Notes: a model not told the origin generated them from the sequence alone. 7,218 nt of DNA from Desulfovibrio sp. (GCA_014804915.1 JAAUYW010000039.1:1-7218), one strand, 5' to 3'; numbered from the stretch's first letter, positions 1-5,392 are shown. Numbers and translations are program-made.

Positions 1-1
1 A

Positions 2-211
2 GATTCAGGAGGCAAAGAAAAGGCGATTAATGCCTGGAACGACATGCCGCGTGCCCTAAAATGGCAACGAACCCCGCCAACGAAAGCGGGGTTTTATTTT
101 TACCGCAATTTCTTTGGCTGCATCCAGGTAGTAAATGTTTTTGTGGGCATGTTGCCTAATTGCGAGCGTGAAGGCGAATGGGCTGGTCCGATTCCTGTGC
201 CTGGAAAATGA
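2..211 (+). CDS. 3' end of a small phage-type protein (Lar-like tail), N-terminus outside window
   Basis: An open frame enters from the left edge and stops at TGA 209-211, giving about 69 visible residues. It contains AINAWND, which resembles the end of Lar-type zinc-ribbon phage proteins (pattern EAIAAWNRR). Then comes a segment with WQRTPPTKAGFYFYR and, near the end, GEWAGPIPVP, which resembles small phage proteins carrying a 'PPTEPGWYWxR ... GEWxGPIPEP' pattern. Those resemblances come from remembered family patterns, not a search. A strong terminator begins 22 bases after the stop, which supports the gene being real. Its position just inside an integrase-bearing element fits a prophage accessory gene. 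The function is unknown; a restriction-alleviation role is only a guess from the Lar-like piece. Any zinc-binding cysteines would lie upstream of the window. Confidence 0.6.
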   Translation, partial: DSGGKEKAINAWNDMPRALKWQRTPPTKAGFYFYRNFFGCIQVVNVFVGMLPNCEREGEWAGPIPVPGK

Positions 212-232
212 GATAAATCTGTGGCCGAATTT

Positions 233-270
233 GCTGCTCATTTTTTACGGAAAATGGGCAGCCTTTTTTT
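233..270 (+). terminator. Rho-independent terminator after the phage-type gene
   Basis: A 12-bp stem pairs 233-244 with 251-262, including one G-U pair, around a 6-base loop, and is followed by seven T residues at 264-270. It lies 22 bases after the stop at 209-211 and about 30 to 45 bases before the next start. It should therefore end the upstream transcript and separate it from the excisionase-integrase pair. Confidence 0.9.
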
Positions 271-302
271 AATCTCCACCTCATAACAACCCGTAATCTT
301 GC

Positions 303-662
303 ATGGAAATTATTATGGATAGCATAGAGCTTTTAACTGCAAATGAGATGTGCGAGAGAATGAAAATCAGTTTTGACACCTTTCGCAAGACCTGGAAGCG
401 GTGGAGACATGAGCGCATTGGGACAGGCCATACTTTGAAGTCCATGCGTTTCTATTGGCAAAGTGGCCCGATTTTGGCGGAGGCGGAGAATGGCGATAGC
501 AAAGTATCAGACAAAAAACGGGACCCGCTGGCGAGCGGAAATATACGACAACGGCGAGCGAGTAAAAAGCAGAGCCGGGTTTACGAGTCGGCGGGAAGCC
601 CTGGCATGGGAGGAAGAACAGCGGACATCGAAGCCGCAGCCAAAAGATTTGGCTTTGCGTGA
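303..662 (+). CDS. Small excisionase-like helix-turn-helix protein, probably frameshifted
   Basis: The first ~49 residues, with LLTANEMCERMKISFDTFRK, look like a MerR/AlpA-type winged-helix DNA-binding domain of the kind found in recombination directionality factors. The start is ATG 303 or ATG 315; neither has a strong ribosome site. After SMRF (about 444-452) the frame stops resembling the family and runs 173 bases inside the integrase gene. If one T were restored in the TTT at 449-451, the protein would continue as FLLAKWPDF and stop at TAG 497-499, overlapping the integrase start by only a few bases. That gives a 61 to 65 residue protein, the normal size for an excisionase. I infer that the long C-terminal tail (positions after ~452) is not genuine, and that the gene is either disrupted or affected by a sequencing error. 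The excisionase role is inferred from fold-like sequence and position before int. Confidence 0.55.
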   Translation: MEIIMDSIELLTANEMCERMKISFDTFRKTWKRWRHERIGTGHTLKSMRFYWQSGPILAEAENGDSKVSDKKRDPLASGNIRQRRASKKQSRVYESAGSPGMGGRTADIEAAAKRFGFA

Positions 663-1695
663 TATTTGCACACTTCATTTGCTTTATTGTGAAAACCGCT
701 TGAAGCCCAATACACTATCTTACAAAAAAACCGCCTACCGCAGATTTATTGAGCATTGTGGCCCAGATGTAGTTTTCAGCCAGCTTGAAAAATCTTCGGT
801 GGATGCTTTTGTGGAAACCGTAGCCAAAATGATCAGCAAGAAAACGGCCAATAAATATAAGACTGAACTTTCCTCACTATGGACATGGGCTTGCAAGGAA
901 GGGTACGCGGTTGGCAATCCTCCACAGCAAATTGACCCCTACGCCGTAAGAAAAGCTGTAAAATATGTGCCTCCAGCCGCAGATGTAAAAAAGTTGCTCA
1001 TGGTTGCTAAGCCTGGCTTTGAGAGCGATTTTATTACCTGTATTTTGCAGACGGCAGCCCGAATATCTGAAATACGCAATCTGGCATGGGAGGATGTTGA
1101 TTTGGAACGCAAAATAATCACATTATGGACTTCCAAGAGGCGTGGTGGAAATATGGAGAGCAGAAAAATTGCCATGTCAACCGCATTACACGAAGTTTTG
1201 AGTCGTCTGGATGGTTTGCGCAAAGCTGGAGAAAAATATGTTTTCAACGATCCAACAACTGGGACAGCCTACACGCGCACCTGCAACCGTATAAAATATC
1301 TCATGCGTGATTTATGCAAGCGAGCGGGCATCGCGCATTTTGGAGCGCATAGCCTGCGACATTTTATGGCTACGAATTTCCATGATCCTTATAGCGCACA
1401 GAAAGTGCTGGGGCATCAAAATTTGCGGACAACAGAAATTTATCTGCATGATCTGGATGTGGACAGGAACGCTGCAAGCCTCTTTGACAATATCACGCAT
1501 GGTCTCACGCATGAGACTGAAAGCGGCGCACCACAGCAATCGGAATGTGAAAAAAATTCGGAAAAAGTGAAGGTGCGGAGGAATAAAAGTTCCACGCAAA
1601 ATATGCGTGAATTAAGTTCCACGCATGAAATCACGCATGAAATCACGCATGGTGAAAGTTCCACGCATGAAAAAAGGGCTACGGACTTGCCGTAA
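490..1695 (+). CDS. int: Tyrosine recombinase / phage-type integrase with extended C-terminal tail
   Basis: This enzyme should integrate and excise the element to the left at the tRNA-Ser site by site-specific strand exchange. From ATG 490 it has 401 residues; GGAGG at 479-483 lies 6 bases upstream, so this start is preferred over GTG 463. Residues 1-45 form an arm-DNA-binding domain (KYQTKNGTRWRAEIYDNGER), about 52-150 a helical core-binding domain, and 160-330 the catalytic domain. The catalytic set is visible: R191 (TAARISEIR), K216, H287 and R290 (HSLRH), H309 (LGHQ) and nucleophile Y318 (IYLHDLD). Most relatives end near residue 335; here about 66 extra residues follow, rich in Thr-His, encoded by repeated CACGCAT motifs. 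The stop lies 14 bases from the tRNA. Base composition is visibly more AT-rich than the backbone genes, consistent with transfer. Confidence 0.95.
   Translation: MAIAKYQTKNGTRWRAEIYDNGERVKSRAGFTSRREALAWEEEQRTSKPQPKDLALRDICTLHLLYCENRLKPNTLSYKKTAYRRFIEHCGPDVVFSQLEKSSVDAFVETVAKMISKKTANKYKTELSSLWTWACKEGYAVGNPPQQIDPYAVRKAVKYVPPAADVKKLLMVAKPGFESDFITCILQTAARISEIRNLAWEDVDLERKIITLWTSKRRGGNMESRKIAMSTALHEVLSRLDGLRKAGEKYVFNDPTTGTAYTRTCNRIKYLMRDLCKRAGIAHFGAHSLRHFMATNFHDPYSAQKVLGHQNLRTTEIYLHDLDVDRNAASLFDNITHGLTHETESGAPQQSECEKNSEKVKVRRNKSSTQNMRELSSTHEITHEITHGESSTHEKRATDLP
1492..1668 (+). repeat. CACGCAT repeat cluster in the 3' end of int (possible arm-type sites)
   Basis: CACGCAT occurs at 1494-1500, 1506-1512, 1620-1626, 1632-1638, 1644-1650 and 1662-1668. 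There is a one-mismatch copy (CACGCAA) at 1593-1599 and an inverted copy (ATGCGTG) at 1603-1609. Neighbouring copies are 12 bp apart in 1494/1506 and in 1620/1632/1644. A longer unit, AAGTTCCACGCA, occurs at 1587-1598, 1614-1625 and 1656-1667, and ATCACGCATGGT occurs at both 1492-1503 and 1642-1653. The repeats keep the integrase frame, giving Thr-His pairs. Direct short repeats beside the crossover site are typical of integrase arm-binding sites, so that role is inferred here. Confidence 0.75.
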
Positions 1696-1709
1696 CCCCA
1701 CGAGATATC

Positions 1710-1798
1710 TGGCGGAGAAGGGGAGATTCGAACTCCCGGTGGTGTTACCCACACACGATTTCCAATCGTGCTCCTTAGGCCAGCTCGGACACCTCTCC
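1710..1798 (-). tRNA. serT-GGA: tRNA-Ser (anticodon GGA), likely attachment site of the element
   Basis: The minus strand folds as a complete type II tRNA with a long variable arm. The acceptor stem pairs 1792-1798 with 1714-1720, with one G-U pair. The T-arm is GGGAG / CTCCC around TTCGAAT. The anticodon stem is CACGA / TCGTG around loop TTGGAAA, so the anticodon is GGA (complement of 1761-1763), reading UCC and UCU. The discriminator is G (1713), and CCA is encoded at 1712-1710. The integrase gene ends 14 bases beyond the 3' end, so this 3' end is the probable attB/attL core, regenerated intact by integration. Confidence 0.97.
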
Positions 1799-1813
1799 GT
1801 AAAAAGTCCTGTT

Positions 1814-1842
1814 ATCATAAGCCAGCCTGCATAACAAGTTAA
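1814..1842 (-). promoter_or_regulatory. Likely sigma-70-type promoter of tRNA-Ser
   Basis: Read on the minus strand, a -35-like TTAACT (1842-1837) is followed by a 17-bp spacer and a good -10 box TATGAT (1819-1814). Transcription would begin near 1807, about nine bases before the mature tRNA 5' end at 1798. Placement and spacing fit a short-leader tRNA promoter; the -35 match is only partial. Confidence 0.5.
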
Positions 1843-2144
1843 AAAACGGCGTGGTATCGAGGCGACAATCTGCGCAGGAGCCGCAAGCAGACTCCTGACA
1901 GGGCCAGAGAGCACACGTGGCAGGCGCCCCAGTCATTTTCTTGACATGATTGTATTCATGCTACGCCACCGCCTGCACTGGCAGATTCTGCCGTGATTCA
2001 GGGTTCACCTTTCCGCTTTCTGACAATTTTACTGTGATTCAGGTGAGGATTTGCCTGTAAAGGTGCATCATTCCGGAGGTAAAATTTTCCTTTTGAGCGA
2101 CAGTGTTTTTTGTAATTATAGGTAATTACTTGTTTTTTATGAGC
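1843..2144. other. Non-coding region upstream of the flagellin promoter
   Basis: I see no convincing gene in either strand; the minus-strand open frames here lack a ribosome site and resemble nothing known to me. Notable elements are the direct repeat GTGATTCAGG at 1993-2002 and 2034-2043, and the weak inverted repeat CATGA-N6-TCATG at 1945-1960. The stretch lies in the range where sigma-54 activators usually bind. Confidence 0.6.
1993..2043 (+). promoter_or_regulatory. Direct repeat pair, possible activator-binding (enhancer) site for flagellin
   Basis: GTGATTCAGG occurs twice, at 1993-2002 and 2034-2043, 41 bp apart, about four helical turns. The copies lie roughly 130 to 180 bases upstream of the predicted sigma-54 transcription start. 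Sigma-54 promoters need an ATP-driven activator bound at such distances, and a flagellar NtrC-type activator would be expected. That these repeats are its site is inference from position and repetition alone. TCACCT (2005-2010) and AGGTGA (2041-2046) also form an inverted pair. Confidence 0.35.
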
Positions 2145-2160
2145 TGGCATGACAGTTGCA
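2145..2160 (+). promoter_or_regulatory. Sigma-54 (RpoN) promoter of the flagellin gene
   Basis: TGGCAT-N5-TTGCA matches the -24/-12 consensus closely: GG at 2146-2147 and GC at 2158-2159 are separated by exactly 10 bases. The predicted start is near 2171, giving a 44-base leader before ATG 2215. Late flagellar genes in many Gram-negative bacteria use sigma-54, so transcription should be activator-dependent. Confidence 0.9.
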
Positions 2161-2214
2161 ATTATTTTTGCAACTTACTGAAATTGGCATAGTAAATCCA
2201 CGGAGGGAATATAC

Positions 2215-3105
2215 ATGTCTATGGTAATCAATCACAATATGATGGCTTCCAATGTCGCGAACAACCTCAACGCGCATTATGGAAGACTGGCGACTTCTAC
2301 AGAGCGTTTGAGCTCCGGCCTGCGTGTGAACAGCTCTGCTGACGACGCGGCCGGCCTTGCAATCCGCGAATTGATGCGGTCGGACATTGCTGCGCTCAAC
2401 CAGGGCGTGCGCAATGCCAATGACGCAATCTCGCTGATTCAGACAGCCGATGGCGCACTGGGCGTCATTGATGAGAAGCTCATCCGCATGAAGGAGCTCG
2501 CAGAGCAGGCTGCTACCGGCACATACGACTCCACGCAGCGCCTGATGATCGAATCCGAGTACCAGCAAATGGCTTCGGAAATCACCCGTATTGCCAATGC
2601 CACGGACTTCAACAACATGAAGTTGCTGGATGGGTCCCTGTCCTCTGACACTCATAATGGCAGCGGCCTCGAATCAACTGGCAAAATGAAGATTCATTTT
2701 GGCACTGCAAACGATTCTGCGGAGGACTATTACTACATCCAGATCGGTAATTGCACCGCTTCCGCGCTTGGCGTGGGCAATCAGGCGTCTACAGATGCGA
2801 AGGCATACACTGTTTCCACGCAGGCGGCAGCCCAGGAAGCGCTGGTTGGCATCAACGATGCCATCGTATCCAAGGACAAGATTCGCGCCCATCTTGGCGC
2901 GCTGCAGAACCGTCTCGAGAACACGGTTACCAACCTGACCACCCAGGCGGAGAACTTGCAGGCATCTGAATCGCGGATTTCGGATGTGGATGTGGCAACA
3001 GAAATGACCCAGTTTGTGCGCAACCAAATCCTGACCCAGTCCGCTGTGGCAATGCTGAGCCAGGCCAACTCCATGCCGCAGATGGCAATGCAGCTTATCG
3101 GCTAG
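2215..3105 (+). CDS. fliC: Flagellin, the flagellar filament subunit
   Basis: The protein is exported by the flagellar type III apparatus and polymerises into the filament; it carries no signal peptide. It has 296 residues. The conserved N-terminal D0/D1 region covers about 1-145 (INHNMM, RLSSGLRVNSSADDAAGLAI, QTADGALGVIDEKLIRMKELA, MASEITRIANATDFN). A short variable centre runs about 146-210, and the conserved C-terminal coiled region about 211-296 (LGALQNRLENTVTNL, SRISDVDVATEMTQF, QILTQSAVAMLSQAN, ending MAMQLIG). The short centre means the large outer D2/D3 domains are mostly absent. GGAGGG at 2202-2207 lies 7 bases before the ATG; its GGA could also be a CsrA contact, as in other flagellin mRNAs, though only one such site is clear. 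The gene has its own sigma-54 promoter and terminator and is monocistronic. The symbol could equally be flaA or hag. Confidence 0.97.
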   Translation: MSMVINHNMMASNVANNLNAHYGRLATSTERLSSGLRVNSSADDAAGLAIRELMRSDIAALNQGVRNANDAISLIQTADGALGVIDEKLIRMKELAEQAATGTYDSTQRLMIESEYQQMASEITRIANATDFNNMKLLDGSLSSDTHNGSGLESTGKMKIHFGTANDSAEDYYYIQIGNCTASALGVGNQASTDAKAYTVSTQAAAQEALVGINDAIVSKDKIRAHLGALQNRLENTVTNLTTQAENLQASESRISDVDVATEMTQFVRNQILTQSAVAMLSQANSMPQMAMQLIG

Positions 3106-3114
3106 GTTTCGCCC

Positions 3115-3858
3115 TCATGGACAGGCTCCTGTCTTGTCTGGAGCCTGTTCATGTTCAGGGAATTCCTGATTGGCATTTTTAAAGGTCTCAAGGGCGAGGG
3201 CCGCTGCTGCGTGCTCCGCCCTTTTGGCGCTTTTCTCCAGGCCCACAAACTCCTGGCCATCTGGCAAAATCAGCTTCACTTCAAAGGTTTTGGCGTGATC
3301 CGGGCCGCTCTGCCCCAGGCGAATATAATTTGGCGTTTCCCTGTAGAGTTTCTGGCAGAGCTCCTGTAATCTGGATTTCGCATCCTTTTTTGTTTCCAGG
3401 CGGCTGGCTTCCTCCCAGCGCTTGCGATACACCCATTTGACCACCTTGCGCGCGCTTTCAATGCCGCCATCTTCATAAATCGCAGCAAGCACGGCTTCAA
3501 AGGCATCCGCGATAATTGAGTCCCTATCCCTGCCGGCATTATGTTCTTCGCCGCGTCCCAGAAGCAGCGCCTTGTCAATCCCCAGTTCTCGTCCCAGACG
3601 CGCCAGCTCGGCTTCGCTTACCAACCTCGCGCGTATTTCTGTGAGCGCCCCTTCGCGAAATTGGGGATAGCGATGGTAAAGCTCGTCAGTAATGCAGAGC
3701 TCAAGCACGGCATCGCCCAGAAATTCAAGGCGCTGGTTGTTCAGCCCTTCCATCTGGTGCTCATTGGCCCAGCTGGAATGCATCAGGGCATGCGTAAGCA
3801 ATTGCATATCGCGGAAATTATAGCCCAGTTTTTGCTGCAGCGGCACTTCAGATGGCAA
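3115..3858 (-). CDS. rnc: Ribonuclease III
   Basis: This endonuclease cleaves double-stranded RNA, maturing rRNA precursors and processing some mRNAs. The 247-residue length is normal. The catalytic domain (about 5-150) carries the signature RLEFLGDAVL at 43-52. Metal-binding residues are E45, D49, D118 and E121 (IIADAFEAVL); the first acidic position of the E. coli signature (E38) is Q42 here. A double-stranded RNA-binding domain covers about 158-227, ending AEHAAAALALE. The start is a TTG at 3858-3856, chosen because AGGAG (3871-3867) sits 8 bases upstream and the protein then begins at the family's normal position. A 10-bp leader hairpin lies just upstream of this ribosome site. The gene converges on flagellin with a 9-bp gap and has no co-directional neighbour close by. 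Confidence 0.96.
   Translation of the reverse strand: MPSEVPLQQKLGYNFRDMQLLTHALMHSSWANEHQMEGLNNQRLEFLGDAVLELCITDELYHRYPQFREGALTEIRARLVSEAELARLGRELGIDKALLLGRGEEHNAGRDRDSIIADAFEAVLAAIYEDGGIESARKVVKWVYRKRWEEASRLETKKDAKSRLQELCQKLYRETPNYIRLGQSGPDHAKTFEVKLILPDGQEFVGLEKSAKRAEHAAAALALETFKNANQEFPEHEQAPDKTGACP
3121..3148 (+). terminator. Hairpin after flagellin, overlapping the end of rnc
   Basis: A perfect 9-bp stem pairs 3121-3129 with 3140-3148 around a 10-base loop. It begins 15 bases after the flagellin stop, where a terminator is expected, although no T-run follows directly; a second small inverted repeat (TCAGG 3155-3159 / CCTGA 3165-3169) precedes TTTTT at 3176-3180. Because rnc ends at 3115, the stem is also coding sequence for its last residues. 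Confidence 0.55.
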
Positions 3859-3878
3859 ATGTGTTTCTCCTTTTGCCT

Positions 3879-3914
3879 TCCTGTGGCCGGCAATATCATT
3901 TACTGGCCACAGGA
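3879..3914 (-). promoter_or_regulatory. Stem-loop in the rnc leader
   Basis: TCCTGTGGCC (3879-3888) and GGCCACAGGA (3905-3914) form a perfect 10-bp inverted repeat with a 16-base spacer. In the rnc mRNA the stem would end 7 bases before the AGGAG at 3871-3867. In E. coli, RNase III cuts a stem in its own leader to limit its synthesis; a similar role here is inference, and the stem is shorter than ideal RNase III substrates. Confidence 0.45.
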
Positions 3915-3972
3915 TGCCAGTTCATGCGGCCAGTTCAGGCTATTCATTCCCTGAAGCAAGCCCAAAATCGGC

Positions 3973-4005
3973 TTGACCAAACCGGACCAGGCTTTTATTT
4001 ATAAA
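3973..4005 (+). promoter_or_regulatory. Weak candidate promoter for the 4097-4441 gene
   Basis: TTGACC at 3973-3978 is a good -35 box. The AT-rich stretch 3993-4005 holds possible -10 boxes: TATTTA at 3996 with 17-bp spacing, or the better TATAAA at 4000 but with 21-bp spacing. It is the only promoter-like segment before the downstream gene. About 90 GC-rich bases follow, with short self-complementary parts (for example GCGGC 4009-4013 / GCCGC 4026-4030). Confidence 0.25.
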
Positions 4006-4096
4006 CGGCGCGGCTGATTTCGCAGGCCGCACGAATCAGGCGCAACGCCGCTTTTGGCGCCGCAAGGATCTGGTGCATTATCCAAAGGAGTTCTTC

Positions 4097-4441
4097 ATGT
4101 CTTATGATATCCGGCTTATGAAACTTGTAACTGGCGAACTGGTAATTGGCAAATATCAGGAAGCCACGGATAGCCTCACAGAGGTCGCTGCGATCCAGAC
4201 CATCCCTGCGCAGCAGGGCGTGCAGATGATGATGCTTCCGTATGGCTATCCGTTTGAACCCGATTTTACCGGCACGCTGGATGGCAAGTTCTTTCTCTAT
4301 CGCTACGCCAATACTCCAAAGGAGCTCCAGGATAAGTATATAGAGGCCAGCACAAACCTCACTGTAGCGGGCGGTCTGGGCAAATTGCAGTTTGGCAATG
4401 CCTCAAACGTTTCTTCGCCAAGCGGTCTGATCACAAATTAA
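4097..4441 (+). CDS. Unrecognised 114-residue cytosolic protein
   Basis: No function is assigned. ATG 4097 is preferred to GTG 4073 because AAGGAG at 4085-4090 lies 6 bases upstream. The protein has no signal peptide or membrane segment. The N-terminus (YDIRLMKLVTGELVIGKY) alternates hydrophobic and polar residues like a small beta-barrel, then QTIPAQQGVQMMMLPYGYPF and DGKFFLYRYANTP, followed by a probable helix (KELQDKYIEASTNL, 75-88). The opening 'KLVTGELVIGKY' plus the later 'PQQ..MMLPY' pattern reminds me of Sm/Hfq-like small barrels known from some phage proteins; that is a weak inference. It is a single gene with its own terminator, on the backbone side of the tRNA, so probably a lineage-specific conserved protein and not element cargo. 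Confidence 0.85.
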   Translation: MSYDIRLMKLVTGELVIGKYQEATDSLTEVAAIQTIPAQQGVQMMMLPYGYPFEPDFTGTLDGKFFLYRYANTPKELQDKYIEASTNLTVAGGLGKLQFGNASNVSSPSGLITN

Positions 4442-4484
4442 AAGCCACGCTCCTGATCTAAAAACAATTCGCCAACGCATTTGC

Positions 4485-4519
4485 GCCCCGGAGTATTCTT
4501 TGCCCCGGGGCTTTTCTTT
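4485..4519 (+). terminator. Rho-independent terminator after the 4097-4441 gene
   Basis: GCCCCGG (4485-4491) pairs with CCGGGGC (4505-4511) around a 13-base loop, followed by TTTTCTTT (4512-4519). It lies 43 bases past the stop at 4441 and 24 bases before the convergent AMIN gene ends, so it separates the two transcripts. Confidence 0.85.
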
Positions 4520-4542
4520 GCAAATTTTCTGGCAGGAGGAAG

Positions 4543-5349
4543 CTACCTGTCTACGCGCACATCCACCCCATCGCCTGCCTTGAAGGGCACCAGCACCACC
4601 TTTCTGGCTGGCATTTTGAGATCAATTACTACGCGGGTCTTGTCGCCTGACTGGCCAACTCGCACTGCGCTGACCAGATCGTTCTTTGGCACGCCGGGAT
4701 TTGCAGGGAATTTCCAGTTTCCAGGCAAATCAACCACTACGCGATCAGGATTGGTAAGGGTCATTGAAGAATAGTCCAGCTTGCCCGCGCCGCCAATTCG
4801 CACAGTAGCGCCTCTTTCACGGGAATAGATGACGAACCTGTTTATTACGCGCGCCCCTTTTACTGCCTGTGCCGGCGCCTGGGTCGCCGCTGGTTGCTGG
4901 GCTGGCCTTGGATCCTGGCGGACTGGCTCGGCAACGGGAGCTGTTCTTGCAGGCGCAGGCGCCGGTTTTGCCTGTGGCTCCTGTGGGACAGGCTCGACTG
5001 GCGGAGTAACAGGCAGGCGCGGCTCGCTGATTTCGGCTGGAGCTGCATAGGCAGGCACAGGCTCTGGCGATGTCGGCGACAGCGAGGGAGACTCCATGGG
5101 CGCTGCGGGCTCCTCCGCCTTGTAGGCTGGATGCTCCTCCACGATTGGCGGCGCCAGGGCCTCGGCTGCATTGGCGATTTCAAGCTCCCTTGCCGCAGCT
5201 TCCATTTCGCTTGCGCGCGTATCCGGCTGCTCCGTCACAGGCAGTGACGCAACAGGAGTGGACTTGCGGCCCAGCCGGTCATTTAGCATTACCAGTAACA
5301 TTCCCAATATGCAGACTGCCAGGACTATGCCCAGAAAAACCTTGTTCAT
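4543..5349 (-). CDS. Membrane-anchored AMIN-domain protein
   Basis: This is a 268-residue cell-envelope protein. Residues 4-22 form one hydrophobic membrane segment, with no lipobox or obvious cleavage site, so an N-terminal anchor with the rest in the periplasm is likely. Residues about 31-163 are a low-complexity Pro/Ala/Glu-rich linker. Residues about 168-266 form an AMIN-type beta domain (RFVIYSRERGATVRIGG, NPDRVVVDLPGNW, SAVRVGQSGDKTRVVIDLK). AMIN domains target proteins to peptidoglycan or septal and polar machinery, for example in AmiC amidases and PilQ secretins. No amidase or secretin domain follows, so it is probably a structural or targeting factor. The ribosome site is a poor G-run at 5354-5358, and TGTCGC/GCGACA flanks it and the start codon. 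The gene follows the TPR gene by 62 bases. Confidence 0.85.
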   Translation of the reverse strand: MNKVFLGIVLAVCILGMLLVMLNDRLGRKSTPVASLPVTEQPDTRASEMEAAARELEIANAAEALAPPIVEEHPAYKAEEPAAPMESPSLSPTSPEPVPAYAAPAEISEPRLPVTPPVEPVPQEPQAKPAPAPARTAPVAEPVRQDPRPAQQPAATQAPAQAVKGARVINRFVIYSRERGATVRIGGAGKLDYSSMTLTNPDRVVVDLPGNWKFPANPGVPKNDLVSAVRVGQSGDKTRVVIDLKMPARKVVLVPFKAGDGVDVRVDR

Positions 5350-5372
5350 GTCGCCCCCGCAAAATTGCGACA
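5349..5372 (-). promoter_or_regulatory. Inverted repeat enclosing the ribosome site of the AMIN gene
   Basis: On the minus strand TGTCGC (5372-5367) pairs with GCGACA (5354-5349) around a 12-base loop that contains the G-rich ribosome site; the last paired base is the A of the ATG. The stem could hinder initiation. It is only 6 bp, so chance is possible. Confidence 0.3.
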
Positions 5373-5392
5373 GGATGATTTATAACGGAACG

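Noticed and set aside
463..489. GTG 463 as the integrase start
   Set aside because: It would add MARFWRRRR, has no ribosome site at the right distance, and ATG 490 has GGAGG 6 bases upstream and the normal family N-terminus.
1494..1668. Repeat cluster considered as a CRISPR array
   Set aside because: Units are 7-13 bp, spacers are as short as 5 bp, and the whole cluster lies in frame inside the integrase gene.
1612..1914. Minus-strand open frame covering the tRNA and the integrase end
   Set aside because: It runs through the tRNA gene and the repeat array and has no plausible ribosome site.
1941..1969. TTGACA at 1941-1946 as a sigma-70 promoter for flagellin
   Set aside because: No acceptable -10 box at 16-18 bp spacing (the sequence there is cgccac-like), and the sigma-54 promoter downstream explains expression.
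2137..2655. 172-residue minus-strand open frame across the flagellin 5' end
   Set aside because: It is antisense to a well-conserved flagellin, has no ribosome site and resembles no protein family; it is a shadow frame.
3916..3937. Direct repeat GCCAGTTCA (3916-3924 and 3929-3937) as an operator
   Set aside because: Only two 9-bp copies in a short leader with no further support; chance cannot be excluded.
4829..5247. Several plus-strand open frames opposite the AMIN gene
   Set aside because: They are complements of the low-complexity Pro/Ala-rich codons of the AMIN protein, which leave stop-free shadows.
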